Assembly (NCBI GenBank): GCA_015064415.1
Contig: SVSG01000011.1
Span: 1 to 61,914, forward strand
Direction of reading: 5' to 3'
Source: Oscillospiraceae bacterium
GTDB taxonomy: Bacteria; Bacillota; Clostridia; Oscillospirales; CAG-272
Length of the DNA stretch: 61,914 bases
Shown one piece after another: positions 15,710 to 24,883 of this stretch. A model generated the notes under the pieces. The model made no database searches. It worked only from the letters and a program-made list of their open reading frames with translations, and was not told the origin of the DNA. Position numbers and translations under genes: made by a program. Position 1 is the first letter of the stretch. Every line of letters begins with the position of its first letter.

Positions 15710-17137
15710 TTACAGATTGTAATATTTGTCGAATTCTGCGGGGTGCGGGATCTTGGAAAGCTCGGCGCACTCGGCACGCTTGGTGGCAATGAACTTGGCC
15801 AAAAGCTCCTTGGGGAATACGCCTCCCGCGGTGAGGTAATCGTTGTCGGCCTCCAGGGCATCCAGTGCCTCGGGCAGGGAGGTGGGCAGACCCTTGAGCT
15901 TTTTCTTTTCCTCCTCGGGCAGGTTGTAAAGGTTGAAGTCATAGGGACCCCAGCCCTCGGCAGCAGGATCGATCTTATTTTTGATGCCGTCCAGACCCGC
16001 CATCAGAATGGCGGCGTAGCAGAAGTAGGGGTTGCAGGTCGCATCGGGGTTACGGAGCTCAAAACGGCGCTTGTCGGGGGATTTGGCGTAGGCGGGGATA
16101 CGGATGACCGCCGAACGGTTAGAGGTCGCGTAGCCCACGGTTACGGGCGCCTCAAAGCCGGGCACCAGACGCTTGAAGGAGTTGGTGCTGGGGTTTGTGA
16201 TGGCGCAAAGCGACGCGATGTGCTTGAGAAGGCCGCCCATGAAGTAATGTGCCTCGCGGGAAAGATGCGCGTAATCGTCATCGCCGCCCGCAAACACGGG
16301 CACACCGTCCTTAAAGAGCAGCATATGCACGTGCATACCGCTGCCCGCCTCGCCGTAGATGGGCTTGGGCATAAAGGTGGCGCTCTTGCCGTATTTGAGT
16401 GCGGTGTTGTGGATGATATACTTGATCATCATCGTGGCGTCCGCCATATGCACGACCTCGCCAAGCTGGGGCTCGATCTCAAACTGACCGGAGGCGGCCA
16501 CCTCGGGGTGGTGATAGTTGATCTCAATGCCCGCGTCCTTCATGTGCATGCACATTTCGCTGCGGCATTCATAGGAAATATCAAACGGCTTTGCAATGTG
16601 ATAATTCTTCTGCTTGGGTACGACCACGCCTTTGCCCTCTGTCGCGCTGTTCCAGTAGGACTGCACCGCATCCACGCTGGCGCTGATCTCACGGCCGCTG
16701 ACCTCCCAGCCGACCTGATCGAAAAGATAGAACTCGAACTCGGGCAGGATGTTCATCGTGTCCGCAATGCCGAGATCCTTCATGTACTGCACGGCGGCGC
16801 GGATGATGTTGCGGGGGTACTGGGGCAGGGGTCTGTTCTCGGGGTAGTCGATGATCATGGCGTTGCCGCTCATCGAAAGGGTGGGAATCGAGCAGAACGG
16901 GTCGATCACCGCGGTGTCGGGGTCGGGGATGAACACCATATCGCTTTTTTCCACCACGGCGTAGCCGTAGTTGGAGGCATCGAAGCCGATGCCGCTTTTG
17001 AGCGTCTCCTCAGAAAAGTTTTCGGCGGGGATGGTCACGTGGCGGTACTGGCCGTTGATGTCGACCATCTTGAAATCCACCATTTTGATGCCATGCTCTT
17101 CGATGAGCGCGAGAATGTCCTTGACTGTTTTTGCCAT
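15710..17137 (-). CDS. glnA: Glutamine synthetase, type I
   Basis: A 475-residue GSI enzyme making glutamine from glutamate, ammonia and ATP. Visible motifs are PEFEFYLFD (metal site), MHVHMLLFKDG and NPYFCYAAIL; the ATP-site region is NRSAVIRIP. The C-terminal segment NLYNLPEEE...GGVFPKELL aligns with the NLYDLPPEE adenylylation loop of the GSI-beta type, so the modifiable Tyr is present. ATG 17137 is chosen for GAGGT 7 bp upstream; the frame to 17227 is leader. It lies 86 bp after the HAD gene in the same direction and may be partly cotranscribed. I see no GlnR box. Confidence 0.95.
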   Translation of the reverse strand: MAKTVKDILALIEEHGIKMVDFKMVDINGQYRHVTIPAENFSEETLKSGIGFDASNYGYAVVEKSDMVFIPDPDTAVIDPFCSIPTLSMSGNAMIIDYPENRPLPQYPRNIIRAAVQYMKDLGIADTMNILPEFEFYLFDQVGWEVSGREISASVDAVQSYWNSATEGKGVVVPKQKNYHIAKPFDISYECRSEMCMHMKDAGIEINYHHPEVAASGQFEIEPQLGEVVHMADATMMIKYIIHNTALKYGKSATFMPKPIYGEAGSGMHVHMLLFKDGVPVFAGGDDDYAHLSREAHYFMGGLLKHIASLCAITNPSTNSFKRLVPGFEAPVTVGYATSNRSAVIRIPAYAKSPDKRRFELRNPDATCNPYFCYAAILMAGLDGIKNKIDPAAEGWGPYDFNLYNLPEEEKKKLKGLPTSLPEALDALEADNDYLTAGGVFPKELLAKFIATKRAECAELSKIPHPAEFDKYYNL

Positions 17138-17223
17138 GATTTTTACCTCTTTCGTTTTTTTGTTGGAATATCTGTTATTTTCGCAAAAAAGGGATACGTA
17201 TGTCGGTTTTCGGCGCATTTGGC

Positions 17224-17856
17224 TCAAATTAACTCGTTAAAATCACAGATGTAACGGTCGCACAGCGCCTTCATCTCCGTCGCGTATTCTGCGGAGGATT
17301 CGTCATATACGCCGTATACGGTCATGCCCGCCTCCTTGGCGGTCTTGTCGGCGTTGTAGTTGTCATCCAGAAAGATCACGTCCTTCACATCAGCCCCCAT
17401 TCGCTTCGCCGCGGCGCGGTAGATGGCGGGATCGGATTTTCCCGTACCGAAGTCCTCGCAGGACCACACGTGATCGAAAAGATCAAAGATGCCAAGCCGC
17501 TTGAGGCACGGATCCAGCATCGTGTGCGGGCTTGCCGTCAGCACGTTCAGGGAGCACCCCCGTTGCTTGAGCGCGCGCAATACCTCGGGCACGTGCGGCT
17601 TTGCGGGAATGCGCGTGGCGTAGGCCTCCTTGGCGATCTCTGTCATACGGGCGACCAGCGCCTCCCGGGGCTTTTGTACGCCGCAATGCTCGATGAAATA
17701 TTCAGCCGTCAGCGCGTAGCCAAGCGGCGTGATGATCTTCAGAATATCCTCGCCGTACGTGGCGTGCTCCTCGTCAAGGATGCGCAGCATCATGCCGCCG
17801 TACGTGGGCATTGAGTCCACCAGCGTGCCGTCAAAATCAAATAAATAGGTCTTCAT
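17224..17856 (-). CDS. HAD-superfamily phosphatase (phosphoglycolate phosphatase-like)
   Basis: A 210-residue haloacid-dehalogenase-type hydrolase. Motif I is YLFDFDGTLVDS with nucleophile Asp8, motif II is NVLTASP, the motif III lysine is in GTGKSDPAIY and motif IV is DVIFLDDNYNAD. A helical cap lies between motifs I and II. It would dephosphorylate a small metabolite; the substrate is not predictable. ATG 17856 has AAGGAG and lies 2 bp after the stop of the acetyltransferase gene, so the two form one operon. Confidence 0.9.
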   Translation of the reverse strand: MKTYLFDFDGTLVDSMPTYGGMMLRILDEEHATYGEDILKIITPLGYALTAEYFIEHCGVQKPREALVARMTEIAKEAYATRIPAKPHVPEVLRALKQRGCSLNVLTASPHTMLDPCLKRLGIFDLFDHVWSCEDFGTGKSDPAIYRAAAKRMGADVKDVIFLDDNYNADKTAKEAGMTVYGVYDESSAEYATEMKALCDRYICDFNELI

Positions 17857-17858
17857 AG

Positions 17859-18668
17859 TTACTCCTTGTCGCAAAACCATTGGGGCGGAATCGGCTTTTC
17901 CGTGGCGAGCGGGTCTTTGTCACCGCAGCGCGAGAGGATCAGCTCCACGACCTCCTTCATTTTCACGGCATCGCACAGCTGTGCGGGCGCGTTGCCGAGA
18001 AAACCGTCCGTGATTGCGCGATGATAGCGGAAGGCGGTGTCATATTTGGCAAAGCGCTCCGAGATGTCGCGGGAGTGCGAGCACTCGAAAAGAATAAGCT
18101 CTCTTTGCACGATCTCGCCGTTTTGGCGGCGTACGGTGGTACTGATCGGCTTATTGTCCATGCGGTCGGGTACGTTCAGTATCTCGTCCACGGTGTGCAG
18201 ATAGGTGTTTTTGCATTGTGATACACCGACAAGCAGCACAAAGCCGTGTTCGGTGAACAATTTGCCGTAGCAGCTGTTGGGTGCTGTGGGGGAGGTGACA
18301 AAGGCGTCGTCCTTCACAAACGCCTCGGCACGCGCTTTCTCGCCGAACACCATCATCGAATGGCAGGGATTTTCCGAGCGCACGCCGTCTGTGCGTTTTG
18401 CGGCCAGCACCGAAAACGCACCCAGATTGCTGTCGGGGTTTTGCAGATCCAGCGTGATACGGTCTGTGCCGAGCTTGTCCCAGGTGTGGGTGGGCACGCA
18501 AAAAAGCCCGCCCTTTGCGGTGAAATACCCGATCAGGGTGTCCAGCAGTGCCTCGGCACCGCCCTGTACCTTGCCGATGGCGCGCAGGGAGGTGTGCATC
18601 AGCACCACGCTGTCTTGCGGCGCGTGCATGTCGCGCAGCTGTTGTAGGATATCGTTTGCGGTAAACAT
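17859..18668 (-). CDS. AAC(3)-family N-acetyltransferase
   Basis: A 269-residue protein of the Antibiotic_NAT (AAC(3)/YokD/FrbF) family. Signature segments are VVLMHTSLRAIGKVQGGAEA near the N-terminus, LFCVPTHTW, and GVRSENPCHSMMVFG, which matches the family's HPxxSxxxxG catalytic region. The C-terminal half contains the paired His and acidic residues that bind acetyl-CoA and amine. Chromosomal members often acetylate sugars or other amines rather than aminoglycosides, so resistance should not be assumed. ATG 18668 is preceded by GCGAGG, with a good promoter at 18698-18726; the in-frame start at 18707 overlaps that promoter. Confidence 0.85.
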   Translation of the reverse strand: MFTANDILQQLRDMHAPQDSVVLMHTSLRAIGKVQGGAEALLDTLIGYFTAKGGLFCVPTHTWDKLGTDRITLDLQNPDSNLGAFSVLAAKRTDGVRSENPCHSMMVFGEKARAEAFVKDDAFVTSPTAPNSCYGKLFTEHGFVLLVGVSQCKNTYLHTVDEILNVPDRMDNKPISTTVRRQNGEIVQRELILFECSHSRDISERFAKYDTAFRYHRAITDGFLGNAPAQLCDAVKMKEVVELILSRCGDKDPLATEKPIPPQWFCDKE

Positions 18669-18697
18669 AAGCGGCCTCGCTTTCCCATGATACCACC

Positions 18698-18726
18698 AGT
18701 ATACCACAAAACGGGAAAATAGTAAA
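18698..18726 (-). promoter_or_regulatory. Promoter of aac(3)-HAD operon
   Basis: TTTACT (18726-18721) and TATACT (18703-18698) on the minus strand with a 17-bp spacer. Confidence 0.75.
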
Positions 18727-18749
18727 GAGAATTCAAAAGAAAAGAGAAA

Positions 18750-18789
18750 TGACCCTTGACCGCGGTTGTCAGCCCACGATCAAGGGTCA
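18750..18789. other. Inverted repeat upstream of aac(3)
   Basis: TGACCCTTGA and TCAAGGGTCA form a perfect 10-bp inverted repeat around a 20-base loop, about 25 bp upstream of the -35 box. It may be an operator or the end of an upstream transcript; no good T run follows on either strand. The stretch from 18790 to 18955 holds nothing else I recognise. Confidence 0.5.
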
Positions 18790-18955
18790 CTTCTGTTCGC
18801 TCTTGATATCTAACATCTTTTGTGATCCTCACTTTCTTTTGTCTACCTCATGCTACGCGTCACAATTCGCAAAACTTCCATCCCATCTCTTCATTCTTTA
18901 ACAAGAATACCGTTATGTTTTTGCTGTTATTGCTTGGTGCAAAAGGCGAATTTCT

Positions 18956-19111
18956 GATCTTTACAAGCTGTTTTTATTCAGCTCCCCGTGAGCTGTTTTC
19001 TTCTTCTATCCAATTCCTTTTTGGCTTTGTAAAGATCCTTGCTTACTTGTTCATTGGTGTGTACCTCCTTTACTGTGTCTTTAGTATATCACATTTTTTG
19101 CGGGAATGCAA
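18956..19111 (-). other. Minus-strand promoter, three-codon ORF and nested hairpins
   Basis: TTGCAT (19111-19106) and TATACT (19088-19083) with a 17-bp spacer form a minus-strand promoter. AAAGGAGGT (19071-19063) follows, then ATG at 19054, which reads only Met-Asn-Lys-stop. Shifted by one base the frame would run on as EQVSKDLYKAKKELDRRR, so this may be a broken small gene or a start-stop leader. Downstream, GATCTTTACAAAGC pairs with GCTT-GTAAAGATC (19037-18956) around an inner CAGCTC/GAGCTG hairpin. No larger gene follows before 18750. Confidence 0.4.
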
Positions 19112-19185
19112 TATGCAAACTGTAAGAAATAAACAATTTATAATTGTGTAAAACGCAGAAATTATACTATTCTGTCAAAAAGCCC

Positions 19186-19283
19186 TTTACAAGCATTAAA
19201 AAATGTGATATACTGAATATGTTGTGGTGCTTCAAACACCGCAAAAAAGAACGCGCGCCCCGCGGGGCGCGCGTTCTTTTTGT
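19186..19283 (+). ncRNA. Candidate small RNA: promoter directly followed by terminator
   Basis: TTTACA (19186-19191) and TATACT (19209-19214), 17 bp apart, are followed within 30 bp by a GTGGTG/CACCGC hairpin and then by the terminator at 19244-19281. The transcript would be about 60 nt, with no ORF. The last 17 bases of this promoter (AAAAAATGTGATATACT) are identical to those of the divergent promoter at 19083-19099. Confidence 0.4.
19244..19281. terminator. Bidirectional terminator after the sipW operon
   Basis: AAAAAGAACGCGCGCCCC and GGGGCGCGCGTTCTTTTT pair almost perfectly, with T runs on both strands. It closes the minus-strand secretion operon whose last gene ends at 19294. Confidence 0.92.
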
Positions 19284-19293
19284 GCTTTTTTGA

Positions 19294-19866
19294 TCAGTTG
19301 GGGCTCAGAATGCCGTTCACAACGTTAACACCCCAAACGGAGGTTACAACGCTTTCCGGTGCGGACTGAATGCCCGCGGTGATGATCTCCATTGACACCT
19401 CATAGTGCGCGAGGTGCTCGCCGATGCGCTCAAAGGAGAGGATCAGCGGCGGGGTGACACCGCCGGCGGCCACGGCTCTGGTATAGTACCAGTAACCGTC
19501 GTTCCCCTTGACCCAGCCGTTTGCCGTGCCGTAGGTCACAACGTAATCGGTGCCGAACTGCGGCTCAAAGGGCACGCGCGTGTTGGTGGGGGCATCGTTT
19601 TCATCCAGTGCGACCCAGTCGAATACCACGGCGGTGCGCAGATATGCGGACGTGTTGCCCAGATTTTTCACAGAGACGGCAGTGCCGTCCTGCACGGGGG
19701 CGCTGTCCACCATGGTGGGGTGGAAGGTATTATCCAAGGGGGGCGTGCGGGTGACCAGATAGGCAACCGTACCGCCGACCGTGGCAAGGATCAGCACAAG
19801 GCAAAGGGCAAACAAAACCACCGACTTTTTGCTGCCAAAAATTTTCTTGAAGAATGCTTGGGGCAT
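19294..19866 (-). CDS. SipW-dependent TasA/camelysin-like secreted protein
   Basis: A 190-residue protein. After basic residues (FFKKIFGSKK) a hydrophobic helix (about 14-37) ends in GGTVAYLVTRTPPLDNTF, the pattern of SipW-dependent signal peptides (GTxAYLT...xNxFT). The mature part is beta-rich, with SVKNLGNTSAYLRTAVVFDW, like TasA/CalY-type domains. It is the last gene of the operon, 25 bp after the giant protein gene. Likely role: structural or capping subunit of an extracellular fibre. Confidence 0.75.
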   Translation of the reverse strand: MPQAFFKKIFGSKKSVVLFALCLVLILATVGGTVAYLVTRTPPLDNTFHPTMVDSAPVQDGTAVSVKNLGNTSAYLRTAVVFDWVALDENDAPTNTRVPFEPQFGTDYVVTYGTANGWVKGNDGYWYYTRAVAAGGVTPPLILSFERIGEHLAHYEVSMEIITAGIQSAPESVVTSVWGVNVVNGILSPN

Positions 19867-19891
19867 TTGCCTGCCCTCCTTTCGTCATGCT

Positions 19892-22800
19892 TTACGGCAT
19901 CAGAATTTGCGAATAACCGTTGCCGGCCAACCACTTATCGTTGGTCAGCGTTTGTGTGAAGGTCAGCACGCGGGCCGCAGGGTTGGGGTTGACGTTGGTC
20001 AGCGAGATCTCCTGCACGGCGGCGCTTGGCGTGTATCGCCAGGACCAGTTGGTCGCCTGTGTGACGCGGTAGCCACCCGTTTGCAGGTGCTCCAGACGCA
20101 CGGTGCCGTTCCCCTTGATGGAAATGACCAGATGCACGTTGCTGTTGTAGGCCTCAAGACCCGTGATGTAGAACAAGAAGATCTGCTCGGGGTCATCGCA
20201 CCCCTCTACCGTGATCGTCAGATCCACGTACTTATAATCAAACAGGATATAATAGGTGGTGCTTTCGTAGACCTCCACCGTCTGCCCCTCCACCACCTTG
20301 GTGGTTTTGGTCGGCGTCAGATTGTAATACTCGTCGAAGATCACGGGGTCTACGGCGGGATCCACGGGAACGGTGCACGCCTCGTCCTTGTACCATCCGA
20401 CAAATTCATAATCGTTCGATCCAAACGAGGTACAGCCGCTCGGTGAGCCGCTGACGGCCTTGACCGCGTCAATGCCGTAATTGGGAATCACGGTGTCCTC
20501 CACGCGTGCCACGTAATAGATGTTGACGTAGCGCTCCTGATAGGTGAAGGTGATCAGATTGTAGCCGCTGCTTTTCAGCGTGATGGATTTTTCGGGCACA
20601 CTGGTGCGATCGTAACCGATGGCGGTAAGATCCTTGGCTATTTCCTTGACAGACGTGCCGAAAATGCCGGTTTTGGTGATAGCGGGGAAGAGGTGCTTGG
20701 TGGGATCGTCGAAATCCACGAATTCGACGGTGTACTCCACCTCCACGCGGTCATAATAGAAGGCGATCAGCATGCCGTCCTTGGGCAACGTCGCGCTGAC
20801 GGTGCCGTTCGCGTCGGGCGTTACGGGCTCGCCGTCGATCTCCACGCGGGCAAGGGCAAAGCCCTCGATCAGAATAGAGCTTGCGGTGCAAAGCTCACCG
20901 ATGATACCCGTGATCTCGGTTTTGAAGCGCTCGGTATAGCCGGTCCCGCTGACGTCCTGCTGATAATGCAGGATCAGATAGCGGGCGTGTACGGTATCCT
21001 CCGTATACTCGAAGATCAGAACGTTCTCGGCGGGGTCGGAGGATACGACCAGACGCTTCTGGTAGCTGTCCGGCATATAGCCGTTGATGGGAACAAAGGT
21101 TTCGGTGACAAGTGCCAGACGGTTATCGTCCACAACCTTATCGGGGGCAAGGGCGTTACCTGCCTTGTCCTGATATTTGACGGTGTAGGGGGAAACGTCC
21201 TTATAAATATAATAGAAGGTATAGGTGTTCAGCTCCGTGGCCTTCATGACCAAGCTGTGGCTGCGGGTCTCGGGGAAATAGTTCTCAGCGTACGCGGCGT
21301 ACAGCTCGTGCGCGCCCTTGGCCTCAAAGGTGCGGTTCTGTCCCGCCAGCGTACTGCCAAGCGTGGGGGCGGCGATCTCGATCTCGGTGCCGTCCTCAGT
21401 CACCGTGGCGTAACGGATGATGTACTGCACAGGCGTGCTGGAGCTCCATTTTGCGTAGATCTTCATATCACTCTTGACGGGGATGGCGTTAAAGACGAAT
21501 GCTTTTTCCACGCCGTACTCATCCAGATAGAACCAGCCCGTGAAGGAAAGATTGCCGTTGGTGGGGTGAGAGGGCTCGTTGATCAGCGTGCCGTGGGGCA
21601 CGCTGAGGGTCTCACCGATCTGCGTCGTATACTGCGCATCGGCATAGATCTCAACAACGTGGTTGATGGGCTTCCACTTGGCGTAAAGCTGCAGCTCGCC
21701 GTCGGGCACCGTCAGGGTGTCCCAGTTCACCTCGGTGCCGGGGGCGCAGGCGTTGGAAAGGTACCAGCCCGCGAACACGTAGGCGTTTGGCTCGTACGTA
21801 GAGGGATAAGGGGGAACGTAATTGCGATAAGCGGAAAGCGGCGCGCCGTATACGATGTCGCCGCCGTGATGTCTTGCAACCTCGGCGTTGACGTTGTAGA
21901 AGGAAAGCGCGATCTCCTCGCCCGTGTTTCTGGTGTAATAGAAATACGCAATGCGGTTGCTGGGGGTCATCTGTCCGTTCGAGAAGGAGGGGTTAGAGGT
22001 CCATTGGGTATAACCCTTGATGTCGAAGAAGTCCTCTTTTTCCGTGATACGGCTGTAGCGGGCACTGACCTCAAAGGCCTCCTTGAAATAGCGGCCGTTG
22101 TAGGTCGTTACGCCCTCGTCATTGCGCTCGGAGGGAAGGACCTCCAGCATATAGTTCATCGTGAAGGGCTTGTTGGTGGAGGTGCTTAGAGTCAACGTGA
22201 TGTTTGCGGGGGGCATGTTTGCAAGATAAACGAGCACCTCGTCATAATAGTTCGAGGGGTCCCAACGCTGGCCGTCGGTATAGCTGACGCCGTTATCGTC
22301 GGTGATGGGCCAAAGGTCGGCAAGCGATTGCTCGTACTTGCGCGTCACGGTCTTGACCGTGTTGGTCCTGCTTGCATTGGTGCAGTTGTTGTCATGCTTG
22401 TGATTGGTGGGGAAGGCGCACACAAGCAGGCGGGCATCCGCCTCGTGCGTGTGCTCGATGCACTCGTAACACTCAGCGGTGTGGGTGTGAATTTCCAAGT
22501 CGCAGCAATAATCCATGTGGACGTGTGCCACGTCCTTGTAGCAGGAAAGATGGTGGACGTGCTCGGCGATATCGCAGTATTGGCACTCCTCGTCTGCGGC
22601 GTGGGTATGCTGCTCGATGCCGCAGATGGCATCGCACTTACCGTCACCGTGCGTGTGTGCCTCCTTGTTGTCGGCACAGTAGGTGCACTTGCCGTCACCG
22701 TGGATGTGGTGGGTGTTGTCGGTACAGGCAGAGGCAGCTAAGACCCTGCCGGTATCAGAGGTGCCGTATTGGGTGTCGTCGAAGTTGTACCACTGGCCGT

Positions 22801-24868
22801 TGATATGAATATAGCGATAGGTCTTGCGGCTGAAGATCCATTCTCTCACCTCCACAATGTACAGCTCGCCGTCCTCCGGGTCTTGCGGGAAGGAGCCGGC
22901 CGAGGAGGCGGGGGCACTGACCGCAGAGCCCACGTTGACGCCGTAGCAGGCTTTGACGTGACGGGGCGCGGTACAGCAGGCATTGCCGTGAACGTGCTCC
23001 TCCTTGGTGCAGCAGGCATCGATATGCGTATGCAAGGGCAGCTGACAGCAGCTGGCGTTGTGCAGGTGCTCCTCATGTTCGCAGATCAGACAGTCCGCGG
23101 TGTGATAAGGGTGCTCGACTTCGATGTTACAAATATAATGACAGTTGACTTTATCGTGCGCGGTGTGCTGGGGAAGACCGCAGATGGGGTTCAGATTACA
23201 CGTTTCATCGTGTACGTGTGCGGTCAATCCGCACAGATCAAGGTAGCACGCGTCGGTGTGCACGTGGTTTTCGGGGATCGTGCACTTGCCGGGTGCTTTG
23301 AACGTCAGGGTGTAGCGGTTACGGGTGTAATAGGCATTCAACACGGTGGAGCCGTCACCCTCAAGCTCTATGTTTTTGTCGGAGCGCACCGCGTTAAAGG
23401 TGTAGTACACGCTTTCATCCTTGATGGCCTGAATGGTGGTTTCCGAGATACGGTCCTGCGCGCTGACCACGCTGCCCATTTTCAACGGATTGCCGTTTTC
23501 GTCGGTGGAAATGGTGATCGAGGTCCAGTAGCCATAGTTGTCATCGTCTGCATTTTCCCGCCAGAACACCAGCGTATAGGAGGTGACGCCCAGCGTCCAG
23601 AGTGCCCTGTAGACCAGATTGTAGCGCACCACGATCGTGTGCTTGGTGGCGGTGAAGGAGAATTCAAGCATCTGATCCGGCGTGGGGAGCTGGTCATTTG
23701 CAATGGTCAGCTCCCAGTCATTGAAAACGTAACCGGGGCGTTGGGCATCGTTGACCGAGACCTCGGAGCCGTAGCGGGTGTAGATCGGCTCCTGGCCGTA
23801 TCCGCCGCCAAGGTCAAAATCGATCAGATAATATTCGCGGTCATAGTAAATTTCAAGCTGAGTACTGCCGTCTGCGGCAATGGTCATGCGCTCGTAGTAA
23901 AGGGCGTAGAAGCCCTCGATCTCAAGCTGGCAGTTGTCACCGACCGAGCTGCCCGTCACGCCCTGCATTGTCACGGTGGCATAAGCTTCGGGGTTGTATT
24001 GGTCATCCAACAGATTTTGCAGGTGATGGTGTACGGTGAAATTTACCACCGTGGGCTCGTAGATCACGTAAAAATCCATCGGGCCCGTCACCTGCGAGAT
24101 GGTGACCTGCATCTGCAGGGTCTCGGGATCAAAATAAACGTTGGGATAGTCCTCCTGCAGCTTGGGGGCGTAACCTACGATACGTTCCACGGGAACGGAT
24201 TGGTTGACAGAGCTGCCGGGAGAGAAGCTCATGATATGGGCTGCTTTGGCAATGGAGCCGTCGGTATATACGAAATGGACGGTCACGTTGTACGTGATGA
24301 TGCCGCCCTGGTTTTCCGCCGCAGGAGCGGGCGTGTCCGCGGACATCACGGCGGCCGGAGCGGGCTCAGCCGCATACGTTACGGCTTGTGCCGCAGGGGT
24401 GAGTTGCGGCGTGGCGGTGTCTTTCGTTTGCGATTCGGCGTAGGAAAGCACGACCAGCACGGGCTCGGAGGCGTATTCGGCGCCTGCCGAGGTGATAACA
24501 CAGCGCAGCTGTACTCTGCCGGAGGCATCCAGCATGCTGCCCACAAGGGCGTAGGTCACGTCGCAGGACTTTTGGGTCTTGCCGTTGATGTCCACCCACG
24601 GGGCGTTGGCGCGGTTGCGGCGGATCTGCCAATGATAGGAAAGCTCACCCATCATGGGCGAATCTACGCTAAGGGTTTCTTTGCCATCCTGTTGCAAGAG
24701 CAGCTCGCCCACGGGCGCGCCCTCGTGCAGGATGCGGATATCGGGGAGACTCGTTATTTCATCTGTGGGCTCTGCGGAAAAGACCTGTATCGGAAATACG
24801 GGTAGCAGTGTGAGCAACGCAAGAAAAAACGAGAGGATTTTCCATTTTAATTTCAACTTCATTTTCAT
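19892..24868 (-). CDS. Giant secreted protein with MucBP/InlB-like repeats and a His/Cys-rich segment
   Basis: A 1658-residue secreted protein. Residues 1-31 form a Sec signal peptide (hydrophobic core WKILSFFLALLTLLPVF, end VFSAEP). Residues about 190-520 and 930-1500 contain MucBP-like (VTVHFVYTDGS, YTVKYQDKAGN) and InlB B-repeat-like modules (LYAKWKP, IYAKWSS). Residues about 520-830 are packed with roughly fifteen HxHxxxxC-type units such as HVHTDACY, HTHIDACC, HVHGNACC and HTHTAECY. No LPXTG signal or C-terminal membrane helix is present, so attachment must be through partners, perhaps the TasA-like proteins beside it. AAAGGAGG lies 7 bp before ATG 24868. The His/Cys block probably binds metal (inference). 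Confidence 0.85.
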   Translation of the reverse strand: MKMKLKLKWKILSFFLALLTLLPVFPIQVFSAEPTDEITSLPDIRILHEGAPVGELLLQQDGKETLSVDSPMMGELSYHWQIRRNRANAPWVDINGKTQKSCDVTYALVGSMLDASGRVQLRCVITSAGAEYASEPVLVVLSYAESQTKDTATPQLTPAAQAVTYAAEPAPAAVMSADTPAPAAENQGGIITYNVTVHFVYTDGSIAKAAHIMSFSPGSSVNQSVPVERIVGYAPKLQEDYPNVYFDPETLQMQVTISQVTGPMDFYVIYEPTVVNFTVHHHLQNLLDDQYNPEAYATVTMQGVTGSSVGDNCQLEIEGFYALYYERMTIAADGSTQLEIYYDREYYLIDFDLGGGYGQEPIYTRYGSEVSVNDAQRPGYVFNDWELTIANDQLPTPDQMLEFSFTATKHTIVVRYNLVYRALWTLGVTSYTLVFWRENADDDNYGYWTSITISTDENGNPLKMGSVVSAQDRISETTIQAIKDESVYYTFNAVRSDKNIELEGDGSTVLNAYYTRNRYTLTFKAPGKCTIPENHVHTDACYLDLCGLTAHVHDETCNLNPICGLPQHTAHDKVNCHYICNIEVEHPYHTADCLICEHEEHLHNASCCQLPLHTHIDACCTKEEHVHGNACCTAPRHVKACYGVNVGSAVSAPASSAGSFPQDPEDGELYIVEVREWIFSRKTYRYIHINGQWYNFDDTQYGTSDTGRVLAASACTDNTHHIHGDGKCTYCADNKEAHTHGDGKCDAICGIEQHTHAADEECQYCDIAEHVHHLSCYKDVAHVHMDYCCDLEIHTHTAECYECIEHTHEADARLLVCAFPTNHKHDNNCTNASRTNTVKTVTRKYEQSLADLWPITDDNGVSYTDGQRWDPSNYYDEVLVYLANMPPANITLTLSTSTNKPFTMNYMLEVLPSERNDEGVTTYNGRYFKEAFEVSARYSRITEKEDFFDIKGYTQWTSNPSFSNGQMTPSNRIAYFYYTRNTGEEIALSFYNVNAEVARHHGGDIVYGAPLSAYRNYVPPYPSTYEPNAYVFAGWYLSNACAPGTEVNWDTLTVPDGELQLYAKWKPINHVVEIYADAQYTTQIGETLSVPHGTLINEPSHPTNGNLSFTGWFYLDEYGVEKAFVFNAIPVKSDMKIYAKWSSSTPVQYIIRYATVTEDGTEIEIAAPTLGSTLAGQNRTFEAKGAHELYAAYAENYFPETRSHSLVMKATELNTYTFYYIYKDVSPYTVKYQDKAGNALAPDKVVDDNRLALVTETFVPINGYMPDSYQKRLVVSSDPAENVLIFEYTEDTVHARYLILHYQQDVSGTGYTERFKTEITGIIGELCTASSILIEGFALARVEIDGEPVTPDANGTVSATLPKDGMLIAFYYDRVEVEYTVEFVDFDDPTKHLFPAITKTGIFGTSVKEIAKDLTAIGYDRTSVPEKSITLKSSGYNLITFTYQERYVNIYYVARVEDTVIPNYGIDAVKAVSGSPSGCTSFGSNDYEFVGWYKDEACTVPVDPAVDPVIFDEYYNLTPTKTTKVVEGQTVEVYESTTYYILFDYKYVDLTITVEGCDDPEQIFLFYITGLEAYNSNVHLVISIKGNGTVRLEHLQTGGYRVTQATNWSWRYTPSAAVQEISLTNVNPNPAARVLTFTQTLTNDKWLAGNGYSQILMP

Positions 24869-24883
24869 CTGCGGCCTCCTTTC

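Noticed and set aside
17859-18668. Aminoglycoside-resistance gene
   Set aside because: The AAC(3) family includes many chromosomal enzymes with other substrates; no mobile context is present here.
18822-19151. 109-codon plus-strand open frame with hydrophobic stretches
   Set aside because: It overlaps a structured AT-rich intergenic region with a minus-strand promoter and hairpins; no ribosome site.
19892-20000. Sortase signal at the end of the giant protein
   Set aside because: No LPXTG-like motif, hydrophobic helix or basic tail at the C-terminus.
20693-24805. Long plus-strand open frames opposite the giant secreted protein
   Set aside because: They mirror the repeat structure of the minus-strand gene, which has a signal peptide, a ribosome site and known domains.
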